Origin: an uncultured Bacteroidota bacterium
GTDB taxonomy: Bacteria > Bacteroidota > Bacteroidia > Bacteroidales > F082
NCBI GenBank assembly: GCA_937912115.1
Contig: CALDOI010000157.1
Location: forward strand, 1-39,233
DNA: 39,233 nucleotides
Direction: 5' to 3'
Numbering within the stretch: position 1 is the stretch's first letter; the number at the start of each line of letters is the position of its first letter. Under the pieces are notes generated by a model. That model was not told where the DNA came from. It worked only from the letters and a program-made list of their open reading frames with translations, and made no database searches. This document shows positions 19,331 to 26,827 of the stretch, in pieces. A program made the position numbers and the translations under genes.

Positions 19331-19480
19331 ACTATGATAGTGGTGAGTATATTGCTACTGGTGTTTCATAAACTGGTTTTAATATGGTAATAAAAATTAT
19401 GTTGCAAATTTTTTTCTAATTAGCACCCATTAAAAGAACCTAATACAAATTCAATAAATATTAAATAAAACCTATAAATT

Positions 19481-19903
19481 ATGGCAGCAAAGACTTTTAA
19501 AACTAACATTCAAGGATATTGGAGAGACAAAATCAAATCTGGTATTCCAAGTCATTCTGGAGTTTATTTTGTTTACGTGGCTTCATATAGCGCGCAAACA
19601 GACAAAGTAACTCTACACAGTTTAATTTACATTGGAGAATCAGACAATGTGAATACAAGAATTCAAAATCATGAAAAGTATGATGAATGGGAAACTTATT
19701 TATCACAAGGGCAAGAATTATGCTTTTCTACATGCAGAATAGATGGAGATGATAGATTTAGAGTTGAGGCTGCCTATATTTTTAAACATAAGCCACCTGT
19801 GAATACAGAATATAAAAATTCTTTTCCTTTTGACCAGACTACAGTTGTTTCAACAGGAGAAACCGCTTTATTAAATACAAATTTTACTGTTAATCGGACA
19901 TAA
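19481..19903 (+). CDS. GIY-YIG nuclease-fold protein
   Basis: A 140-aa protein with the GIY-YIG core: SGVYFVYVAS (GIY strand, residues about 26-35), LIYIGESDNVNTRIQNH (YIG strand, catalytic-type R60, H64) and FRVEAAYIF with the metal-binding-type E96. This covers one complete small nuclease domain with a short C-terminal tail and no additional DNA-binding domain. Members of this size occur as stand-alone nucleases in mobile or defence contexts. The gene is expressed from composite promoter D and lies 119 bp upstream of the second 43-aa gene. Motifs complete; substrate unknown. Confidence 0.85.
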   Translation: MAAKTFKTNIQGYWRDKIKSGIPSHSGVYFVYVASYSAQTDKVTLHSLIYIGESDNVNTRIQNHEKYDEWETYLSQGQELCFSTCRIDGDDRFRVEAAYIFKHKPPVNTEYKNSFPFDQTTVVSTGETALLNTNFTVNRT

Positions 19904-20022
19904 ATGAATTTCACAGAGTATATGTTCCCAGAAACTAAAAGTACACAACTTTCAGTAAGTTGACATACATAAAAAACGGCAATCAAGTAAACAAAATATA
20001 ACATTAATAAAGTAAGAAGATT

Positions 20023-20154
20023 ATGGGTATTAAAACAGGTCCAAAAAGAACAGCTAAATCAACGGGAAAACCAGACAGGCGTCAACGAGATAATAAGAAT
20101 ACTCCTGGAAATACGCCATCACTGAAACCGCACAAGCATAAGAAAGGGGATTAA
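20023..20154 (+). CDS. 43-aa highly basic small protein, copy 2
   Basis: Same protein as at 11277-11408 except for one Lys-to-Asn change (RDNKNTPGN). The five other nucleotide differences are all at silent third positions. The strong Shine-Dalgarno of copy 1 is degraded here (GTAAGAAG before the ATG). It may be co-transcribed with the GIY-YIG gene from promoter D, 119 bp after that gene's stop. Function unknown; see copy 1. Confidence 0.82.
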   Translation: MGIKTGPKRTAKSTGKPDRRQRDNKNTPGNTPSLKPHKHKKGD

Positions 20155-20458
20155 TCACTATGACCCTGTAGACATGAAATTATCCTTTTGCATACAGAAG
20201 TTTCGGAAAGAAACAGACCAATAAAATGCAGAAAAGAACTCTATGTAACAATGATAATTAATGCGGGTTTCTGTGGTTTCTAGTATTATCACCTCATCAG
20301 TTTCAGGTGGTAACACGATATGTTTGAATCTTGCATTCCCTTACGAAATCATACATTCACCAATACAACAAACATTAAATACCCCTATGATGCTATCAGG
20401 TAATATCCTGCAAGCAAACTTAATCACAACTCTATTGGTAACCAATCCCCACCCCAAC

Positions 20459-20628
20459 CTAACGTTTCCCCTATAAATCCAATCAAAATAAATTGCAAAC
20501 CACCAAAATCTTAGCTCATTATTTACCAGACCATTAACAAAATTACAAACTGGTTTCCCTACCCAATTAGGTAGATTAAAAATACCCATTTCTTAGGGTT
20601 GCATGTATGCATACTTTACTTAGTTTTA
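20459..20628 (+). promoter_or_regulatory. Composite promoter, copy E (upstream of the biosynthetic operon)
   Basis: CTAACG (20459-20464), 22 nt, AATAAATTGCA (20487-20497), 61 nt, perfect palindrome CTACCCAATTAGGTAG (20559-20574), 24 nt, TTG (20599-20601), 19 nt, TAGTTTTA (20621-20628). The next convincing gene in this direction is the 59-aa peptide at 20960, about 325 nt downstream, with a terminator-like hairpin in between. No gene is supported in 20155-20959. Confidence 0.75.
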
Positions 20629-20820
20629 GTGCTATGTGCTTGGTAGTTAATATTGCAACTAGTGTTTATCATAACAGTTTTAATAAGATAATCACAATTA
20701 TATTGCAGATATATGCTCGTTACCAACAAGCTGATGAAAAAAGACAATGATATGAAAATAGAAATTTTGCTGCAGAATGAAAGACAAAATCCGGAAAATG
20801 CCTCCTCACAAAAAGCAAGA

Positions 20821-20875
20821 GGATGGCTGCCCATCCCTGCAATCTTCCCTTCGCAGCCATACACATGCTTTTTTT
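20821..20875 (+). terminator. Terminator-like hairpin with a competing hairpin (possible attenuator)
   Basis: ATGGCTGC (20823-20830) pairs with GCAGCCAT (20853-20860), followed after 8 nt by seven Ts (20869-20875). The left arm can instead form GGATGG-CTGC-CCATCC (20821-20836), a tight 6-bp hairpin that excludes the first. It lies in the leader between promoter E and the operon starting at 20960. Confidence 0.4.
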
Positions 20876-20959
20876 ACAGCCCACAAATGTTTATGAATGT
20901 TATTTGACAATTATAGAAACCCTTATAGTTCATTAATTATTAATTTAAACTTTAAAATT

Positions 20960-21139
20960 ATGTGGCAAAAATTGATTGAAGAAAGAAAAGAATTAGCAAA
21001 AGAGAAAATAGCTAATTCAAGTACATGGCAATCTGCAGCATGGCAGTCAGCATCTTGGAATTCTGCGAATCCTTCTATTACAGCTAAAAAGCAGGAGTAT
21101 AATGTTTTGAAAAACATATTGGAGGAAAACCATGGCTAA
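20960..21139 (+). CDS. 59-aa Trp-repeat peptide, candidate RiPP precursor
   Basis: A 59-aa peptide: a charged helical leader (MWQKLIEERKELAKEKIA), a short repetitive middle STWQSAAWQSASWNSA, and a hydrophilic tail ending LEENHG. The middle contains three W-(Q/N)-S units with regular spacing, a pattern like the aromatic-X-X core motifs modified by radical-SAM/SPASM cyclophane-forming enzymes. Its stop codon overlaps the start of the DinB gene by 8 nt, so translation is coupled to an operon with three radical-SAM enzymes. I start at the ATG at 20960; upstream codons to 20897 look non-coding. No Gly-Gly or other leader-cleavage motif is obvious, and the core is central rather than C-terminal. 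That it is a precursor is inference. Confidence 0.65.
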   Translation: MWQKLIEERKELAKEKIANSSTWQSAAWQSASWNSANPSITAKKQEYNVLKNILEENHG

Positions 21140-21629
21140 GACAAAGGAAATTCAAGACATTTTAACCGTTTGGCAAGAAGTACGGTGGAATACAACCGAA
21201 TTTATTAATTCACTCGGTAATGAAGGTCTGAAAAAGGAATTACCAAGAGGTGGATTAAACACTTTTTGCAAGCACTTTCAAGAAATGTTAGATGTACAAT
21301 CAGTGTATTTAAATGCAATTAAAACAGGTGAAATGCACTTTGAAGAAATGGCTGAAGCATATGAAGGTGATGAAACTGCTGAAACTCTTCTAAAAAGGAT
21401 AGAAGACTTAGAAAGAGAATTTACAGAAGCTATTAATAGCGCACCAGAAAATTTGAAAATTAAGTGGGCAGAAGACGATGAAAAATCACTTGCCTATACA
21501 ATTTCAAACTTAAATGTACATGAAATTTTTCATATTGGGCAATTGATTGCATTTTGCTATGCTACAAAAACACAATTACCTCAATCATTGGTTGATTCTT
21601 GGTTTTTAACACCGTTAGATGAAGAATAA
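21132..21629 (+). CDS. DinB/YfiT-like four-helix metal-binding protein
   Basis: A 165-aa protein of the DinB superfamily: four long helices with a histidine triad, H48 in CKHFQEM and H130/H134 in VHEIFHIGQLI. Length is typical. Members bind a divalent metal; characterised ones include thiol-dependent S-transferases (bacillithiol/mycothiol systems) that handle electrophiles, and isomerases. It overlaps the 59-aa peptide gene by 8 nt and abuts the ligase gene with no gap. In an operon that also encodes a DNA glycosylase, a role in handling a reactive intermediate or product is plausible, but that is inference from context. Confidence 0.82.
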   Translation: MAKTKEIQDILTVWQEVRWNTTEFINSLGNEGLKKELPRGGLNTFCKHFQEMLDVQSVYLNAIKTGEMHFEEMAEAYEGDETAETLLKRIEDLEREFTEAINSAPENLKIKWAEDDEKSLAYTISNLNVHEIFHIGQLIAFCYATKTQLPQSLVDSWFLTPLDEE

Positions 21630-22835
21630 ATGAATTTTCTGGCAAAAGATAAGGTTGATAAAATGCGACAGATTTTATTATTTGCATATAATAACTGTCC
21701 ATTTTATCATGCCTTATATAACAAGCATCAGATTGATGTAAATAATTGTGAATTGCCTTTTGATTTGCCATTAGTTACACAATATGATTTATTTAACAAT
21801 TCTACGGGATTTAGGTCTCGCGAAAAAATTTTCAAAATTTGTGCAACTTCTGGTACAACAAACAAACCTAAATATGTTTTCAGAACTTATGCGGATTTTA
21901 ATTTAAGTGTTAAAAACCAAATAAAATTAATGCAATGGTGCGATATTAATTCAAATGATATTGTTGCTATTGCTCAATCATTTGGACTTTGTGGTTATGG
22001 AGAATTAACATTAGAAGCATCACGTTTAATCGGCTGCACATCAATTCCGGTAGGTGTTATTTCCGACAAAGACACAATTGATTTATTGTTGAAATTTAAG
22101 GCAAGTGTTTTAGATATAACCCCATCACATCTTTATCGTTTATTAGTTTTATCAAAAGAAATGGGAATAATTCCCTTTGTTAAAAAAATTTTAGTGTCAG
22201 GCGAGAAATTACCCGAGGAAGTAAGAAAATTAATAAAGAATACTTGGAATGCTACAATTTTTGAACAGTATGGAAGTACAGAAACTGATGGTTTGGGTAG
22301 TTCAACAATAAGTAGTGAATACATTAATTTGCTTTCAGATGACTACATTTTTGAATATTTACCAATTGTCAATTCAGATTTGTTTTCAATAGTCGTAACA
22401 AGTTTATACCATAAAGGAAGTCCATTAGTTAGATACAAATTAAATGATATTGTTTCACCAAATCCAAACAATATAAACCAAATAAATATAATTGGTAGAT
22501 TAGAAGAGCACGTTAAACTTTTTGATAATGTAATTTTGTATGCATTCCAAATAGAAGATTTATTAAAAAAATATAACATAAAAATCAAAAGTTGGCAATG
22601 TATAGTTGCAGATTATCAAGATTTTGAAAAAATAACAATCTATTTATATCAATGTACATCAGATTATACAGAAATTGAAATCTCCAAATTCCTGAGTTCA
22701 GTAAGTTTAGAAATTTCTGTAAGTGTACATGAAAATCAATTACAAACCTTTGTGAAATTTTCGGACGAACCGATTATTTCACGTAATGGAAAAACTCCCA
22801 AATTCATTGACAAACGTAATTACTCTAAATCATGA
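21630..22835 (+). CDS. Adenylate-forming ligase (phenylacetate-CoA ligase-like)
   Basis: A 401-aa ANL-superfamily enzyme nearest to the PaaK/phenylacetate-CoA ligase group. Visible motifs: phosphate loop SGTTNKPK (74-81), A5 motif YGSTETDG (214-221), RYKLND (268-273, with the ribose/adenylate Asp), and the C-terminal NGKTPKFI (386-393) with the catalytic-type lysine. All are present, so it should activate a carboxylate as acyl-AMP. The acceptor is unknown: no carrier-protein gene is in the operon. In nosiheptide biosynthesis an enzyme of this superfamily (NosI) activates the indolic acid made by NosL, and a NosL/ThiH-like enzyme is encoded at 26820. Start directly follows the DinB stop; the end overlaps the next gene by 4 nt. 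Confidence 0.88.
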   Translation: MNFLAKDKVDKMRQILLFAYNNCPFYHALYNKHQIDVNNCELPFDLPLVTQYDLFNNSTGFRSREKIFKICATSGTTNKPKYVFRTYADFNLSVKNQIKLMQWCDINSNDIVAIAQSFGLCGYGELTLEASRLIGCTSIPVGVISDKDTIDLLLKFKASVLDITPSHLYRLLVLSKEMGIIPFVKKILVSGEKLPEEVRKLIKNTWNATIFEQYGSTETDGLGSSTISSEYINLLSDDYIFEYLPIVNSDLFSIVVTSLYHKGSPLVRYKLNDIVSPNPNNINQINIIGRLEEHVKLFDNVILYAFQIEDLLKKYNIKIKSWQCIVADYQDFEKITIYLYQCTSDYTEIEISKFLSSVSLEISVSVHENQLQTFVKFSDEPIISRNGKTPKFIDKRNYSKS

Positions 22836-24226
22836 AAAATACTATTAAGATAACAGAGTTGTGTCCTAAAGTTCCTTTTGAGGAATGGAATAAACAATAC
22901 CCACTTGTTGATAATGAATATGTTTGGATATATCCTTTAATTAGAGATGCTTATTTTGACCATACAAAATTACTCTCAAACAATAAGTTGCCGATAATAA
23001 ATTTTGAAACTTCTGTATATATTCATGTCCCAGCATGTTTATTTCATTGTCCAATGTGTTTTTTCTATCATGAAATCCTTAGTAGCAAAGATGAACTATC
23101 TTGGTACGCAGATTCTTTAATAAAAGAAATTGAATTATACTCAAATTCAGATTTTTATAAAAATATTTCATTAAAAACAATTTACTTTGGTGGTGGTACG
23201 GCAACACTTTTAAGCCCAAAGGCAATTGGTAAAATTATCAATACTTTAATCGCTAAAACCAATACACCCAATTTTCCTGAAATCACAGTTGAAGGTCATC
23301 CTTTAACTGTTAATTCTGATTATTTAAAAGAATTAAAAGAAGTTGGTGTAAATCGTGTTTCATTTGGTATTCAATCATTTAATGACTCAAATTTAAAGTT
23401 GTTAGGGTTAAAGCAAACATCTGAAGCAAACATAAAAGTGTTAACCAATTGTGCAAAAGTTGGTTTTGATTCTGTTGCAATCGATTTATTGTATAGAATA
23501 CCAAATCAAAATTTAAACGATTTAAATATTCAATTAGAAAAAGCGTTTGATTTGGGAGTTAAATCAATAAGTACATATTCACTTGGTTTATCACCACGTC
23601 AAGAAAAATTAGTAAAATTTCAACCTTCTGAAGAAATTGATAAAGAGATGTTTTACTTTATTAATTCAAAAATGCAAGATAAAGGTTGGACACACGTAGC
23701 ACAGCCTGATTATGCTGCACCTGGTTTTGAACATCAGGAATTATTAGTTTCATGGAAAGCCCCTCAAGGTCAGAATTTGTCACTTGGTGCTGGTGCTTTT
23801 TCGGTTTTCAATAATAATGTTTATTGCAATGTACATTCTCTAAAAGAATATAAAAGAGTAACAGACAATAATTGCCTTCCTATTTTCGCAGGTCAGCAAA
23901 TGGATTTAGAAGATTGCATTTCACGATATCCTGTTCTAGGTACACGCTGCTTCAGAATTTCAAATAAGCCATTTTTGGATGTATATGGATTTAATCTGCT
24001 GGATAAATATAAAACAGTAATAGAAAAATTAATTAATCAAGGATTAATTGAATTAGACAATCAAGATATTATTATTACAAAAGAGGGCAAATATTATATT
24101 GATAATATTTCTAAATCATTTTATTCTGAAAAAAATATTTGTCATTTACAACCTTGGGGAGGTACTGTTGCTGGTGCAGTAGCAGAAAAATATTATTCAC
24201 CCTCAACTAAATCTTATATTCCATAA
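22832..24226 (+). CDS. HemN-like (class C-type) radical-SAM enzyme
   Basis: A 464-aa radical-SAM protein of the HemN/HemW superfamily. Residues VYIHVPACLFHCPMC place the cluster cysteines at C69, C73 and C76; GGGTATLL (120-127) is the SAM-binding GGGTPT motif; VSFGIQSFND and SLGAGAFSVF are further HemN hallmarks, and the C-terminal HemN-like domain is present (about 340-464). Heme-pathway enzymes are not expected in this setting. HemN-like proteins in natural-product clusters are class C radical methyltransferases (NosN in nosiheptide) or, with a partner methyltransferase, cyclopropanases (C10P/C10Q in CC-1065; YtkT in yatakemycin). Two methyltransferase genes follow at once. Family assignment is firm; the reaction is inference. 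Confidence 0.9.
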   Translation: MKNTIKITELCPKVPFEEWNKQYPLVDNEYVWIYPLIRDAYFDHTKLLSNNKLPIINFETSVYIHVPACLFHCPMCFFYHEILSSKDELSWYADSLIKEIELYSNSDFYKNISLKTIYFGGGTATLLSPKAIGKIINTLIAKTNTPNFPEITVEGHPLTVNSDYLKELKEVGVNRVSFGIQSFNDSNLKLLGLKQTSEANIKVLTNCAKVGFDSVAIDLLYRIPNQNLNDLNIQLEKAFDLGVKSISTYSLGLSPRQEKLVKFQPSEEIDKEMFYFINSKMQDKGWTHVAQPDYAAPGFEHQELLVSWKAPQGQNLSLGAGAFSVFNNNVYCNVHSLKEYKRVTDNNCLPIFAGQQMDLEDCISRYPVLGTRCFRISNKPFLDVYGFNLLDKYKTVIEKLINQGLIELDNQDIIITKEGKYYIDNISKSFYSEKNICHLQPWGGTVAGAVAEKYYSPSTKSYIP

Positions 24227-24228
24227 TT

Positions 24229-24954
24229 ATGTTTGTAGATTTACTAAGAGAACAGTTTTTTATGTATGATAATTTAAGCGAAAAATTAGTTTCGATTATT
24301 GAATTATCAAAGAAAAAAAATAAAATTTTGTCACTAGGTTGTGGTACTGGTAACTTGGAGTTTCGATTAGCAAAACATGGATTTACAGTTGTTGGAATAG
24401 ATTCTGATTCTGATTCAATCAATTTTGCAATAAAAGAGGCTCAAAAATTAGATTTAAATATATCCTTTTTAAGACATGATTATTTTAGCAGTTTAACTCA
24501 ATTTGATTTTGAAGTTATACTTCTTATGTATCCTACTTTATCCCTTGAAAATTTCAAAAAACTCTTGGATAATATATATTTATCATTACCCCAAAATGGA
24601 ATATTTATTTTCAATCAGTACTTTTTTTCCAAAAACCAAGTAACTGAAATGACAAGTTTTGATGAACTTCAAAATAGCGTATTTTGTTTTAGCACTTACA
24701 ATAAGCATTCTAAAGTAGTTTCAGGCAATGAAATTTATTTTGAAAAAAACATGCAAAATGGATTGTTTTCAATTTCAATTGATAGAACTTTTGTACCAGT
24801 TGAATATGAAAATGAATTTCAATTAAGAGAACAGTTAAAACGTTTAATTTCTGATAAATGGAAAATAACTGAAATCAATTCATTAGATTTAATTTGTCCG
24901 ACTTCTTCCCCACCGTTTTGTAATCAACTATTAGTAACTATTGAAAAACTTTAA
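24229..24954 (+). CDS. SAM-dependent methyltransferase 1
   Basis: A 241-aa class I methyltransferase: motif I ILSLGCGTGN (residues 33-42), acidic post-I residue in VVGIDSDSDS (D58), motif II-like FDFEVILLMYP, and a beta-strand NGIFIFNQYF. Paralogous to the next gene, sharing the LGCGTG.....KHGF/KRGH..VGID layout. It starts 2 nt after the HemN-like gene. In CC-1065 biosynthesis a methyltransferase of this fold (C10Q) works on the HemN-like enzyme's intermediate; the arrangement here is comparable. The target is unknown. Confidence 0.88.
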   Translation: MFVDLLREQFFMYDNLSEKLVSIIELSKKKNKILSLGCGTGNLEFRLAKHGFTVVGIDSDSDSINFAIKEAQKLDLNISFLRHDYFSSLTQFDFEVILLMYPTLSLENFKKLLDNIYLSLPQNGIFIFNQYFFSKNQVTEMTSFDELQNSVFCFSTYNKHSKVVSGNEIYFEKNMQNGLFSISIDRTFVPVEYENEFQLREQLKRLISDKWKITEINSLDLICPTSSPPFCNQLLVTIEKL

Positions 24955-24956
24955 AT

Positions 24957-25778
24957 ATGTATCACAATTGTCATTATCCTAGCGGTCAAGTAAAATTTGC
25001 AGAGTATTTTAGGGTTAAAAATATACCATATTCAGAATACTCAAATCATGTAATTCAATACATTGAAAACTCTGGTATTTCTGGCACATTTCGCATTTGC
25101 TCATTAGGCTGTGGCACTGGACATCATGAATTGAATTTCATAAAAAGAGGGCATTTCGTTGTTGGGATAGATAGAGATATGGAAAGCATTGAAATTGCGG
25201 AAGAAAATGCAAGCAATTTAGGTATTGAATTTAAAATTTTTCATTCTGATATTTTCGATGAAAATAAAATTGATTCTATTTTAAATAATTTAGAACTATT
25301 TGATATTATTACCATGTTCGGAGTTGGTGTTAGTATGGACGACCATCGTCGTGCTGCTATTTTCATGTCAAAGTATCTTAAACAAAATGGTTTATTTATT
25401 ACTGGATTATGGAATTTCAAACCCAATTTTAATTTTGAAGTTGAATCAGAATTTTCAGATACTGAAATTGCCGAATCCCCCAATGGAGACAAAGATTTCT
25501 GCGTGAGAATGAATAACTATATATACAAACATAATGCAGATAAATATTTTATTGAATGGCATGCTGTTTATATTTTCCCTGATGAAAATAATTTTGCCAA
25601 AATTGAAAAAAAACAAACTGATGTGATGGAAATTGCGCCTATTTTTGAGGGTAAAGACCCATTAAATATGCCAAATAATCTATTTGAAAAACTACAGACC
25701 ATTAGTTTGGAAGAATATAGTAATACAATGAATTTTCCTAATACTTATGAATATTTGATAGCATGGAAAAAAAAATAG
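24957..25778 (+). CDS. SAM-dependent methyltransferase 2
   Basis: A 273-aa class I methyltransferase with motif I RICSLGCGTGHHE (46-58), post-I VVGIDRDMES (D72) and the strand NGLFITGLWNF. The sequence around motif I closely parallels methyltransferase 1, so the two probably arose by duplication, but the C-terminal half differs (Lys-rich, ending FPNTYEYLIAWKKK). Two nt separate it from the previous gene and it overlaps the next by 16 nt. Substrate unknown; possibly a peptide or a Trp-derived intermediate. Confidence 0.88.
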   Translation: MYHNCHYPSGQVKFAEYFRVKNIPYSEYSNHVIQYIENSGISGTFRICSLGCGTGHHELNFIKRGHFVVGIDRDMESIEIAEENASNLGIEFKIFHSDIFDENKIDSILNNLELFDIITMFGVGVSMDDHRRAAIFMSKYLKQNGLFITGLWNFKPNFNFEVESEFSDTEIAESPNGDKDFCVRMNNYIYKHNADKYFIEWHAVYIFPDENNFAKIEKKQTDVMEIAPIFEGKDPLNMPNNLFEKLQTISLEEYSNTMNFPNTYEYLIAWKKK

Positions 25779-26827
25779 AGAATAAGGTACTTGCAGATAC
25801 AATCTATTTTGAGATAGCATCGAATTGCAATTTGCATTGCATACACTGTAGCGACTTATATGAATCAAAATCAAATACTTTTTTGGATTTTGCGAAAGTT
25901 GAAAAATTTATTAAAAATTCATCAAGTAATATTTTCAAAAATTTTATTATCACAGGTGGTGAGCCTTTTTTACATAAAAATTTAGAGAATTTCATACATT
26001 TATTTTCAAATTATGGCAATGCAATTATAACCACTAATGGTAGTATAATTGAAATTCCAAAACTAATTGATTTTCTAATTAAATATCAAAACTTATACAT
26101 ACAGATTAGTTTTGATAGTCTAAATGAAAATGTTTTTGATAAAATTCGAGGCAAGGGAACATTTGCAAAGGTTAAGAGTCTAATTAACACCTTAATTTCT
26201 GTTGGCTTTTCAAATCGTATTGGACTTTCTATGACGTTAATGCAGTGGAATTCCAATGAATATATACCATTGATAAAATATGCTATTGCTAATAAAATTG
26301 GGTGGGTTCATTTTCCTCAATTAGTTCCGATAGGTCGAGCAAGAAAAGCATGGTTAACAATTGCGCCTTCAATAAATGAAATAATAAAAATTGAGGAAGA
26401 ATTATTACCATATCTTTCAATTGACAAAAAAAATGATGTAAATATTTCAGTAAATCGACTTGAAAGAATACTAAATCAATTGGCAAATGACAAATCAGAT
26501 TGCTTAAATAATTTGACCTTGAAAATTGACACATCAGGTGAAATATTACCATGCCCAATCTCATCAAATCACAATTATAGTTTAGGTAATATTTGTGACG
26601 AATTCATATTTTCCAATACTATCACAAAAATAAATAAATTAGAAAACATACGTAATTCAAATAAATTAATTGCATGTGATTCTTGTAATTATATTGATGC
26701 TTGCCATTCTAATTTTTGTGAAAATTGCATTTTATTAAATGAAGTTCAAAGTGAAATTGCTTCATATGGTTGCTCCATTCATAAACATCATTTAAAGAAT
26801 GCTTATAATGTGCAAAATCATGATTGA
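25763..26827 (+). CDS. Radical-SAM/SPASM-type peptide-modifying enzyme
   Basis: A 354-aa radical-SAM protein: EIASNCNLHCIHCSD gives C22, C26, C29; GGEPF at 65-69 is the SAM motif; QISFDSLN matches the family. The C-terminal 90 residues carry many cysteines (ILPCPISS, IACDSCNYIDACHSNFCENC, YGCSIHKHH), which fits a SPASM or twitch auxiliary Fe-S cluster domain. Such enzymes often act on ribosomal peptides (thioether, C-C or cyclophane links) and the 59-aa peptide at 20960 offers three W-X-S sites. No PqqD-like recognition domain is visible in the protein or the operon, so peptide recognition would have to be by other means. Overlaps both neighbours. Confidence 0.88.
   Translation: MEKKIENKVLADTIYFEIASNCNLHCIHCSDLYESKSNTFLDFAKVEKFIKNSSSNIFKNFIITGGEPFLHKNLENFIHLFSNYGNAIITTNGSIIEIPKLIDFLIKYQNLYIQISFDSLNENVFDKIRGKGTFAKVKSLINTLISVGFSNRIGLSMTLMQWNSNEYIPLIKYAIANKIGWVHFPQLVPIGRARKAWLTIAPSINEIIKIEEELLPYLSIDKKNDVNISVNRLERILNQLANDKSDCLNNLTLKIDTSGEILPCPISSNHNYSLGNICDEFIFSNTITKINKLENIRNSNKLIACDSCNYIDACHSNFCENCILLNEVQSEIASYGCSIHKHHLKNAYNVQNHD

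Larger units (their letters stand above)
19919..20628 (+). repeat. Duplicated unit, copy 2 (43-aa gene plus promoter E)
   Basis: Second copy of 11171-11770. It is longer because of extra bases around 20190-20290, which include AATGCGGGTTTCTGTGGTTTC, a text resembling the cassette spacers near 16710 and 18073-18110. Confidence 0.85.

Noticed and set aside
20713-20907. 64-codon open frame between promoter E and the biosynthetic operon
   Set aside because: It crosses the terminator-like hairpins and T-run; no homologous frame and no features.
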